Assembly (NCBI RefSeq): GCF_029051725.1
Contig: NZ_JAACFU010000006.1
Location: 434,001 to 498,000, forward strand
Source: Bradyrhizobium sp. CSS354
Lineage (GTDB): Bacteria; Pseudomonadota; Alphaproteobacteria; Rhizobiales; Xanthobacteraceae
Direction: 5' to 3'
DNA: 64,000 bases
The notes under the pieces were generated by a model. That model ran no database searches. It saw only the letters and a list, made by a program, of their open reading frames with translations, and was not told the origin of the DNA. The stretch's first letter is position 1, and the number at the start of each line of letters is the position of its first letter. Made by a program: the position numbers and the translations under genes. This document shows, piece by piece, positions 53,864-64,000 of this stretch.

Positions 53864-55145
53864 GGCGCAGGGAGCGACCGCGCTCGCATCCGTTCTTGCC
53901 GTCGTTGCGTCCGTGCTCTCGCTGGCCGGTGCGACCGGAATTTCCGGCGCGGCGTTGCTGGGCGTTACGGTCGTGCTGCTCGTCTATGCCGTCTGGTGCC
54001 AGCACCGCACGGCGCTGGCCGTCGACGAGGTGGCAGACGTGTGCCGCAAGGCCGCGCGTGGCGACCTCGAGGCGCGCATCCTCAGCATCCGCCAGGCCGG
54101 ACGGATCGGCGCCACTCAGAAGTCGGTCAACGACATGCTCGACATCACCGATGCCTATTTGCGGGAAGCTTCGGCGTCGATGGACTATGCGAGCCGCGGC
54201 AAATATTTCCGCAAGATCCTCGCGCGCGGATTACCCGGCTCGTTCCGCCGTTCAGCCACCGTCATCAATTCCGGCACCGACAGTCTCGGCCGTCGCGTGG
54301 TCGAGATCGCGGACCTCGCAAAACAGTTCGGCACGCATCTGGATCAGGTCGCCGGCACTCTGATGGGCGCGGCGACCGATCTCGAATCCGACGCTGGCCA
54401 GATGGCGGCGGCGGCCGAGAAGACCAGCCGGCAGACCTCCGGCGTGCTCAGTGCGTCCGACCAGGCCTCGCGCAACGTCGCCACCGTCGCGAGCGCCGCG
54501 GAGCAGCTCGCATCATCGATCGCCGAGATCAGCCGCCGGGTGGCCGGCTCGACCACGAGCACGGGGCGGGCGGTGAACGAAGCCAATCGTGCCGGCAGCG
54601 AGATTCGCACGCTTGCGGATGCGGCGATGCGGATCGGCGACGTGGTCAAGCTGATCAGCGAGATCGCCGAGCAGACCAATCTGTTGGCGCTCAACGCCAC
54701 CATCGAAGCCGCGCGGGCAGGCGAGGCCGGCCGCGGCTTCGCCGTGGTCGCATCCGAGGTCAAGAGCCTCGCCAACCAGACCGCGAAAGCGACCGAGGAG
54801 ATCAGCGCCAAGGTCGGCGAGATGCAGCAATCGACCACCAATTCGGTCGCCGCCGTCGAGGCGATCGCGCAGACCATCACCGAGATCAACGGCATCACCG
54901 CCTCGATCGCGACCTCGATCGAGCAGCAGGGTCTCGCCACCCGTGAGATCGCCCGCAACGTCCAGGAAGCCTCGGCCGGCACCTCGCAAATGTCCTCCAA
55001 CGTCACCGGCATCAGCGAAGCCGCCGCCGATACCGGCCGTGTGGCGAGCCGCGTCAACAGCGCCTCCGAACGCGTCCATGGCGAGGTCGAGACGCTCCGG
55101 CGCGAGGTGACGCAGTTTTTGCAGCGGCTGACGTCAGCGGCGTAG
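53841..55145 (+). CDS. methyl-accepting chemotaxis transducer, partner of the PAS protein (CetA-like)
   Basis: A 434-residue MCP without a periplasmic sensor. Two adjacent membrane helices (residues ~8-55) are joined by only a few residues, followed by a HAMP-like linker and the coiled-coil signalling domain, with TNLLALNATIEAARAGEAGR in the tip near 280-300. It is built to receive a signal from the cytoplasm rather than outside. The start is ATG at 53841, inside the PAS gene, reading MNLCSLSK. A (CT)5 run at the junction (53852-53861) would, with one extra unit, fuse the two frames. The C-terminal pentapeptide is not seen. Confidence 0.88.
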   Translation: MNLCSLSKAQGATALASVLAVVASVLSLAGATGISGAALLGVTVVLLVYAVWCQHRTALAVDEVADVCRKAARGDLEARILSIRQAGRIGATQKSVNDMLDITDAYLREASASMDYASRGKYFRKILARGLPGSFRRSATVINSGTDSLGRRVVEIADLAKQFGTHLDQVAGTLMGAATDLESDAGQMAAAAEKTSRQTSGVLSASDQASRNVATVASAAEQLASSIAEISRRVAGSTTSTGRAVNEANRAGSEIRTLADAAMRIGDVVKLISEIAEQTNLLALNATIEAARAGEAGRGFAVVASEVKSLANQTAKATEEISAKVGEMQQSTTNSVAAVEAIAQTITEINGITASIATSIEQQGLATREIARNVQEASAGTSQMSSNVTGISEAAADTGRVASRVNSASERVHGEVETLRREVTQFLQRLTSAA

Positions 55146-55170
55146 GACATCGCGGAGAGGACGCGCATTC

Positions 55171-55325
55171 TTCCCCTCTCCCCTTGTGGGAGAGGGTGGC
55201 TCGCCGCTCAGCGGCGAGACGGGTGAGGGGTCTCTCTCCGCGCGCACCTCTCACGCCGGAATTCGCGGAGGCGTACCCCTCATCCGGCGCTTCGCGCCAC
55301 CTTCTCCCACAAGAGGAGAAGGAAG
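55171..55325. repeat. palindromic intergenic repeat H
   Basis: About 155 bp with TTCCCCTCTCCCCTTGTGGG...GAGACGGGTGAGGGG and the complementary CCCCTCATCCGGCGCTTCGC...CTTCTCCCACAAGAGGAGAA. It fills most of the 288-bp gap before the transglutaminase operon. Only this copy is in the window. Confidence 0.8.
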
Positions 55326-55433
55326 AAAGCGGGCGGGCCGCACCTTGCGTAGGCACCCTTTGCCCGTTGTTAGTGCTTGATCGAGGTCACCAGCGGTGTT
55401 CTGCTTAAAAAAGCTGCTGGAGTACCGCACCCC

Positions 55434-58703
<3,270 letters not shown>

Positions 58704-58730
58704 GTATGATGCCGGGGCAGGGAGAGGCGC

Positions 58731-61256
58731 ATGGCCGAGGGCGCAGCCGAAGAGGACGACAAGGCGGGTAAGGCGCAAGGTCAACGTGAAGGCCAGCGCC
58801 GCTTCGCGCAATGGGTCCGCGACTACAGGCGACTGCCCGGCATCCCCGACGAGTTTCTCGGCCCGGACGGCAAGCCCCGCGCCGTCTGGAGCCGCTTCTT
58901 CGATGCCTTCGGCGCGCTCGCGCCCGACGAGGTCGAGCGGCGGTTCGGCATGGCCGACCGTCATCTCCGCGAGGCCGGCGTCACCTATCGCGCGCCCGGC
59001 GAGAGCGCCGATCGGCCCTGGTCGATCAGCCATCTGCCGCTGCTGATCGACGAGGCCGACTGGAAGCAGTTGTCCGACGGCATCACCCAGCGCGCCGAGC
59101 TGCTCGAGCTCGTGCTGCGCGACATCTATGGCGAGGGCCGCCTCGTCGCCGAAGGCGCGCTGCCGGCGGCCGCGATCGCCGGCAGCCCCGAATATCTCCG
59201 TCCCGTCTGCGGCGTGCCGCCGCCGGGCGGGCGCTATCTCTCGCTTTATGCCGCCGATGTCGGCCGCGGGCCCGACGGCCGCTGGTGGGTGCTCGGCGAC
59301 CGCACGCAGGCGCCGTCGGGCGCGGGCTATGCGCTGGAGAACCGCCTGGTGCTTTCGCGCGCGTTCTCGGATCTCTACAAGTCGATGAACGTGCCGCGCG
59401 TCGCGCCGTTCTTCGAGGCGTTTCGCGACAGTCTTCGGGCGCGCGCCGACCGCGACGAGCCGCGGATCGGCGTGCTCACGCCGGGCAGCTTCAGCGAGAC
59501 CTATTTCGAGCACGCGACGCTGGCGCGCTATCTCGGCTTCCTGCTGGTCGAAGGCGACGATCTCGCCGTCAGCGACAACCATATCCACATCCGCACGGTT
59601 GCGGGCCTCAAGCGCCTCGACGTGCTGCTGCGCCGCGTCGATTCCAATTCGCTCGATCCCCTCGAGCTCGATGCCTCCTCGCGGCTCGGCGTGGCCGGCC
59701 TGATCGACGTGCTGCGCAAGGACGGCGTCGTCGTCGCCAATATGCCGGGCTCGGGCGTGCTGGAGGCGCGCGCGATGCTCGGCTTCCTGCCGGCGCTCAG
59801 CCACCGCCTGCTCGGCCAAGAGCTGAAGATGCCGCACATCGCGACCTGGTGGTGCGGCCAGCGTTCGGCGCGCGACGAGGTGTTGTCGCGGCTCGACGAG
59901 GTCGCGATCGAAGGCGCCTATCGGCGCGGCGTTCCCGGTTTCGACAGCAACGGTCCGGTGCTCGCGAGCGAGCTCGATGCCGCCGGGCGCCGGCGCCTGA
60001 GCGACGCGATCGCCGCGCGCGGCATGGACTATGTCGGCCAGGAGGTGGTGCGGCTCTCGACCATGCCGGTGTGGGAGCAGGGGCAGATCACGCCCCGTCC
60101 CTTCGTGCTGCGCGTGTTCGCAGCCGCGACGCCCGACGGCTGGGCCATCATGCCCGGCGGCTTCTGCCGGATCGCCGAGCAGCCGGATGCGCGCGCGGTG
60201 TCGATGGGCGACGGCGCGCGTTCCGCCGACGTCTGGGTGGTCTCGGACAAGCAGGTCTCGAGCGCGACGCTGCTGCCCGCCACCGACAAGGTGCGCATCC
60301 GCCGGATCGCCGGCGTGCTGCCGAGTCGCGCGGCCGACAATCTGTTCTGGCTCGGCCGCTACCTCGAACGCGCCGAGGCGACGCTGCGGCTGGTGCGGAC
60401 GCTGGGCTCGCCGAGCGGGCCCAACAAGGGCACCGCGGCCTCGCTGCAATCGGCCGAGCGTATCCAGCGCCTGCTGGTGACCTGGGGCGCGATCTCGCAG
60501 ACCTCGCGCGCGGCGCCCGGCCGCATCGTCGCCGAAGCGCTGCAGAGCCCGGAGCGTTTCGGCTCGGCACTGTCGCTGGTCCGCGCGGCCCAGCGCACGG
60601 CGACCTCCTTGCGCGAGCGGCTGTCGCCGGACGCCTGGCAAGTCATCACCGAGATGGCCGAGCGGCTGGCCGTTGAGGTCGAGGACGACGACAGCGTGCT
60701 GAGCGCGGCCGAGCTGACCTTGCAGGAGCTCGCGAGCTTTGCCGGCCTTGCGCACGAGAACATGAACCGCGCCGCCGGCTGGCGCTTCCTCGACATCGGC
60801 CGTCGCACCGAGCGCGCCATCAACACGACGCGTTTCGCCCGGCAGTTTGCCTATGACGAGGCCGGCGACGAGGATCTCGATATCCTGCTGACGCTGGTGG
60901 ATTGCCAGATCACCTACCGCTCGCGCTATCTGCTGGCGCCGATCCTGGCGCCGGTGCGCGACCTCGCCGTGCTCGACAGTTACAATCCGCGTTCGGTGGC
61001 GTTCCAGGTGACGGCGCTGAACGAGCATATCGCCGCGCTGCCAAGCCTGAAGGAGCACGGCCTGATCGAGAAGCCGCAGCGGCTTGCGGTCGCGATGCAG
61101 GCGATGCTCGCGACCGCGGAGGCCGAGAAGCTCGAGGTCAAGACGCTGTTCGCACTGGAGCAGGATCTGCTCAGCCTCGCCGAGGCGGTCGGGCAGCACT
61201 ACTTCCCGCACGGCCCCAATGCCAGCCGACCGGAAAAGCTGACGGGGCTCGCGTGA
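58731..61256 (+). CDS. circularly permuted ATP-grasp ligase fused to alpha-E domain
   Basis: An 841-residue fusion. The N-terminal ~500 residues are the circularly permuted ATP-grasp type (DUF404/DUF407), with segments such as GVLTPGSFSETYFEH, LLVEGDDLAV and RPFVLRVFAA. The C-terminal ~330 are the alpha-E domain (DUF403), beginning at about VLPSRAADNLFWLGRYLERAE. Most genomes carry these as two genes, so fusion is a family variant. ATP-grasp enzymes join a carboxylate to an amine with ATP, so a peptide or amide bond is the likely product. The start is ATG at 58731 and the TGA stop overlaps the next GTG. Confidence 0.88.
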   Translation: MAEGAAEEDDKAGKAQGQREGQRRFAQWVRDYRRLPGIPDEFLGPDGKPRAVWSRFFDAFGALAPDEVERRFGMADRHLREAGVTYRAPGESADRPWSISHLPLLIDEADWKQLSDGITQRAELLELVLRDIYGEGRLVAEGALPAAAIAGSPEYLRPVCGVPPPGGRYLSLYAADVGRGPDGRWWVLGDRTQAPSGAGYALENRLVLSRAFSDLYKSMNVPRVAPFFEAFRDSLRARADRDEPRIGVLTPGSFSETYFEHATLARYLGFLLVEGDDLAVSDNHIHIRTVAGLKRLDVLLRRVDSNSLDPLELDASSRLGVAGLIDVLRKDGVVVANMPGSGVLEARAMLGFLPALSHRLLGQELKMPHIATWWCGQRSARDEVLSRLDEVAIEGAYRRGVPGFDSNGPVLASELDAAGRRRLSDAIAARGMDYVGQEVVRLSTMPVWEQGQITPRPFVLRVFAAATPDGWAIMPGGFCRIAEQPDARAVSMGDGARSADVWVVSDKQVSSATLLPATDKVRIRRIAGVLPSRAADNLFWLGRYLERAEATLRLVRTLGSPSGPNKGTAASLQSAERIQRLLVTWGAISQTSRAAPGRIVAEALQSPERFGSALSLVRAAQRTATSLRERLSPDAWQVITEMAERLAVEVEDDDSVLSAAELTLQELASFAGLAHENMNRAAGWRFLDIGRRTERAINTTRFARQFAYDEAGDEDLDILLTLVDCQITYRSRYLLAPILAPVRDLAVLDSYNPRSVAFQVTALNEHIAALPSLKEHGLIEKPQRLAVAMQAMLATAEAEKLEVKTLFALEQDLLSLAEAVGQHYFPHGPNASRPEKLTGLA

Positions 61257-62131
61257 TCTACGACATCCGTCACGTCACAACTTACGAATACGAGAGTCCG
61301 GTCAGCTTCGCCCGCTGCACGCTGCGGCTGGAGCCGAGGAGTGGCCATGGCCAGGAGCTGATCTCGCATAAGGTCGAGATCCGTCCGCGCCCCGCCGAGC
61401 GTAGCGTCCGGCGCGATTTCTTCGGCACCCTGACCGAGAGCGTCGTGATCGAGGCCGCGCATCGCACTCTGCGCATCGATTCCCGCTCTCGCGTGAAGGT
61501 GTCGCGCCAGCCGCCGGCGCGCGCCGCTGCCAGTCCGGGCTGGGAGAACATTCGCGACATCGCCTTCGAGGCGACGAGCCTCGGGCCGTCCTCGCCGGTC
61601 GGCTATGTCTTTGCGAGCCCGCTGGTGCCGGTGCTGGGACCGGTTAGTGCCTATGCGGCGGAAAGCTTCGCGCCCGGTGCGGGCGTCCTCGCCGGGGCGG
61701 TCGATCTGATGCATCGCATCCGCACCGAATTTCGCTACGACCCCAAGGCGACGGTGATCTCGACGCCGCTCAACGAGGTCTTCGTCAAGCGCCATGGCGT
61801 CTGTCAGGATTTTGCCCATGTGATGATTGCGGGCTTGCGCGGGCTGGGCCTGCCGGCGGCCTATGTCAGCGGATATCTGCGCACCATTCCGCCGGCGGGC
61901 CAGCCGCGCCTGCAGGGCGCTGACGCGACCCATGCCTGGGTGTCGCTGTGGTGCGGGGAGGAGCTTGGCTGGGTCGATTTCGATCCGACCAACGATCTTA
62001 TGGTCGCTGGCGACCATATCGTGCTCGCGGTCGGCCGCGACTTTTCTGACGTTTCGCCGGTCGACGGCATCATCGTCGGCTCGCCGAAGCAGAAGCTCGA
62101 CGTCGCCGTCGACGTGCTGCTGGTGGAATGA
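61253..62131 (+). CDS. transglutaminase-family protein (small)
   Basis: A 292-residue transglutaminase-like cysteine protein with a Bact_transglu_N domain (IYDIRHVTTYEYESPV) and a core with C184 in HGVCQDFAHVM, H227 in THAWVSLW and D244 in FDPTND. It resembles the N-terminal part of the 55434 product, so the operon has two related transglutaminase domains. The GTG start at 61253 overlaps the ATP-grasp gene stop (GTGA). Members are thought to hydrolyse or transfer isopeptide or peptide bonds. It closes the operon. Confidence 0.9.
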   Translation: MIYDIRHVTTYEYESPVSFARCTLRLEPRSGHGQELISHKVEIRPRPAERSVRRDFFGTLTESVVIEAAHRTLRIDSRSRVKVSRQPPARAAASPGWENIRDIAFEATSLGPSSPVGYVFASPLVPVLGPVSAYAAESFAPGAGVLAGAVDLMHRIRTEFRYDPKATVISTPLNEVFVKRHGVCQDFAHVMIAGLRGLGLPAAYVSGYLRTIPPAGQPRLQGADATHAWVSLWCGEELGWVDFDPTNDLMVAGDHIVLAVGRDFSDVSPVDGIIVGSPKQKLDVAVDVLLVE

Positions 62132-62350
62132 TTGCGGGTCCTGCCGTGTCGGCGACGCCCTAGCCTGGGTGTATCGAACCGGCACCGCAACTGCGATATC
62201 GCGGGGCAACAACCGCAAAACATATTTGCGTGTTTACGCCCCCGGGTTTTGCCAGTCGGCCAAGATGGGCTATGCTGGCGCCTTCGTCGAGGACGAGAAT
62301 GAGACGTCGGGAGTTGATGTGGGACACCACCGACAGACGGGGCTGCATCC

Positions 62351-63178
62351 ATGATGACGTTACCGAGACTGGCGGCGGAATCCCTGGAGAAGACGCTGGG
62401 TTCGTTCATGCGCCGCAGGTACGGCGATTCTCCGGCAAACATCGTCGAGAGCGCAACCCGCACCGCGATGGAATGCATCGGAAACAGCGACGCTCTCTAT
62501 CATAATGTCGAACATACGATGCTGGTCACGCTCGCGGGCCATTCCATCCTGAGCGGCCGGTATCTTCATATTCATCTCTCGGCCGAGGATTACGTCCACG
62601 TCCTGATCGCGTGTCTTGCCCATGACATCGGCTATGTCCGCGGCTTGTTCGAAGAAGATGACGAGGACGGTTTTTTGGTCGATGCGGCAGGCACCAAGGT
62701 CTCGCTGCCCCGCGGCTCATCAGATGCCAGCCTGATGATGTATCATGTCGACCGATCCAAGCTGTACGTCATGCGCCGGCTGCAGCACATTCCAGGGCTT
62801 GATCCGGAACGCATCGCCCGCGCCATCGAGGGGACACGGTTTCCGGCCCGGGAAGGCCAGGACTATGACGACGACGCCTCGATCCTGCGCGCCGCCGACT
62901 TCATCGGCCAGCTCGGCGACCCCAATTATCTGCGCAAGGCCAACGCGCTCTACTACGAATTCGAAGAGGTCGGCATGAACCGCCAGCTCGGCTACGATTC
63001 GCCGGCCGACATCGTGAACCGCTATCCGCAGTTCTATTGGAATAGCGTCGCGCCGCACATCCAGACCGAGATCGGCTACCTCAACAAGACCGAGATCGGC
63101 CGCCAGTGGATCGCCAACCTCTACAGCAACGTGTTCCGCGCCGAGCGCGACATCACGTTGTCCGGGCCGCAAAAATAG
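62351..63178 (+). CDS. HD-domain metal-dependent phosphohydrolase
   Basis: A 275-residue HD-domain protein. The metal ligands are in YHNVEHTM, LAHDIGY (the HD pair) and AADFIGQL, in the order of the HD superfamily. Substrates range from cyclic nucleotides to (p)ppGpp and dNTPs, and none is indicated. Length beyond a single HD domain leaves a C-terminal helical extension (YPQFYWNSVAPHIQTEIGYL). The start is ATG at 62351 (a second ATG is at 62354). The 219-bp gap upstream has no recognisable feature. The next gene starts 12 bp after. Confidence 0.85.
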   Translation: MMTLPRLAAESLEKTLGSFMRRRYGDSPANIVESATRTAMECIGNSDALYHNVEHTMLVTLAGHSILSGRYLHIHLSAEDYVHVLIACLAHDIGYVRGLFEEDDEDGFLVDAAGTKVSLPRGSSDASLMMYHVDRSKLYVMRRLQHIPGLDPERIARAIEGTRFPAREGQDYDDDASILRAADFIGQLGDPNYLRKANALYYEFEEVGMNRQLGYDSPADIVNRYPQFYWNSVAPHIQTEIGYLNKTEIGRQWIANLYSNVFRAERDITLSGPQK

Positions 63179-63190
63179 CTTCGCCTTGTA

Positions 63191-64000
63191 ATGCAACAAA
63201 AAACAATCACCACCGATATCCTCGACATCGTCTATCGCGAATACGGCGCGCCGGACGGCTGGCCCTGCATCATGGGTCACGGCTTTCCTTACGACGTGAA
63301 CGCCTATGCCGAGACCGCGCCGATCATTGCGCAAGCGGGCGCGCGGGTGCTGGTACCCTGGCTGCGCGGCTACGGGCCGACGCGATTCCGCTCCGCTGCG
63401 ACATTGCGCTCCGGTGAGCAGGCGGCGCTGGGCGCCGATCTCCTGGCCTTCATGGATGCGCTTGGAATCTCGCGCGCAGTGGTCGGCGGCTACGACTGGG
63501 GCGGGCGCGCGGCCTGCGTGGTCTCGGTGCTGCATCCGGAGCGCGTGATCGGCCTCGTCTCGGGCAATTCTTACAACATCCAGAACATCGCGCGTTCGAT
63601 GGAGCCGGCTTCGCCAACGGAGGAGGCGGCGCTCTGGTATCAATATCTCTTCCACAATGAGCGCGGCCGCCGCGCACTGGAGCGCAACCGGCGCGGTTTT
63701 GCGCGCCAGCTCTGGTCGATGTGGTCGCCGAAATGGGCGTTCGACGACGCGACGTTCGAGACCACCGCAATGTCCTTCGACAATCCTGATTTCGTCGATG
63801 TCGTGATCCACTCCTATCGACATCGTTACGCGCTGGTCGCGGGCGATCCCGCCTATGCCGCGATCGAGGCGAAGCTCGCCGCCCAGCCGCCGGTTCGGGT
63901 GCCGACCATCGCGATCGACGGCGACAGCGACGGTGTCAATTCCGGCACCGCGCACCATGCACGCAAATTCGAGGGCTTTTTCGAGCGGCGCGTCTTTACA
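63191..64000 (+). CDS. alpha/beta hydrolase (epoxide hydrolase/dehalogenase-like), partial
   Basis: The 3' end lies beyond the window; 270 codons are present. The nucleophile elbow is GGYDWGG with D102, the Asp type used by epoxide hydrolases and haloalkane dehalogenases, not Ser. The HGFPYDVNAY oxyanion segment and CAP-domain residues follow. The substrate is unknown. The start is ATG at 63191, 12 bp after the HD gene stop, suggesting an operon. The catalytic His and acid would lie in or beyond the last residues shown. Confidence 0.82.
   Translation, partial: MQQKTITTDILDIVYREYGAPDGWPCIMGHGFPYDVNAYAETAPIIAQAGARVLVPWLRGYGPTRFRSAATLRSGEQAALGADLLAFMDALGISRAVVGGYDWGGRAACVVSVLHPERVIGLVSGNSYNIQNIARSMEPASPTEEAALWYQYLFHNERGRRALERNRRGFARQLWSMWSPKWAFDDATFETTAMSFDNPDFVDVVIHSYRHRYALVAGDPAYAAIEAKLAAQPPVRVPTIAIDGDSDGVNSGTAHHARKFEGFFERRVFT

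Noticed and set aside
9548..55325. CRISPR array
   Set aside because: The repeats are palindromic, scattered, of many families and not separated by regular spacers.

Overview
The window is high-GC DNA from an alphaproteobacterium, most likely Bradyrhizobium or a close relative. I infer this from the strong GC third-position bias, the Bradyrhizobium-like proteins (acyl-CoA metabolism, a homoprotocatechuate cluster, DUF2126/ATP-grasp/transglutaminase genes) and the many short palindromic intergenic repeats of several families. It reads as ordinary chromosome. I see no tRNA, rRNA, CRISPR array, transposase or phage gene.

Layout. 1-1428: end of a tetronate catabolic operon (otnI tail, otnK). 1596-3287: a methyl-accepting chemotaxis protein with a clear terminator. 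3533-7900: an RND efflux permease, broken by a one-base frameshift near 6235, and its membrane-fusion partner. 8004-25250: a long acyl-CoA catabolic region with two acyl-CoA dehydrogenases, four crotonases/SDRs on each side, two AMP-forming CoA ligases, a thiolase-like protein, a nitronate monooxygenase and a YghU-type GST. Inside it, an APH-family kinase, a small DUF6285 protein, an ACAD11-like dehydrogenase and an SDR together resemble the phosphorylation-dependent 4-hydroxyacyl-CoA route (LvaABCD / ACAD10-ACAD11). 25296-29159: accessory genes (four-cysteine MarR regulator, YccF, orphan CheB domain, secreted Gly/His-rich peptide, quinone-reductase-like MDR). 29160-30398: 1.2 kb without genes, filled by dispersed repeat sequence. 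30399-33188: PEP carboxylase. 33249-37105: exported SMP-30 lactonase, then an SDR, SCP2-type thiolase and OB-fold/zinc-ribbon partner.

37278-42170: amidase with DUF2848, a 2OG-Fe(II) oxygenase next to AlkB, and an MFS transporter. 42148-53156: a homoprotocatechuate meta-cleavage cluster. hpaH, hpaF, hpaE, hpaD, an FAH-family (HpaG-like) gene and a TPP enzyme run leftward; the repressor gene hpaR runs rightward, with a perfect 16-bp palindrome between them over the predicted hpaH promoter. To the right follow an Ldh2-type dehydrogenase, an HpcH/HpaI aldolase and a UxaA/GarD-type dehydratase, which may be a separate sugar-acid module. 53342-55145: a PAS-only protein overlapping an MCP transducer, a two-gene Aer (CetAB-like) energy-taxis receptor. 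55434-62131: a transglutaminase-DUF2126, circularly permuted ATP-grasp/alpha-E, transglutaminase operon predicted to make or process an unknown peptide-like product. 62351-64000: an HD phosphohydrolase and the start of an alpha/beta hydrolase.

The observations most worth follow-up are the transglutaminase/ATP-grasp operon, the Lva/ACAD11-like locus, the split Aer receptor with a (CT)5 run at its junction, the hpaR operator, the four-cysteine MarR protein with an upstream palindrome, the dispersed element before ppc, and an inverted repeat pair bracketing three genes at 7910-12070.
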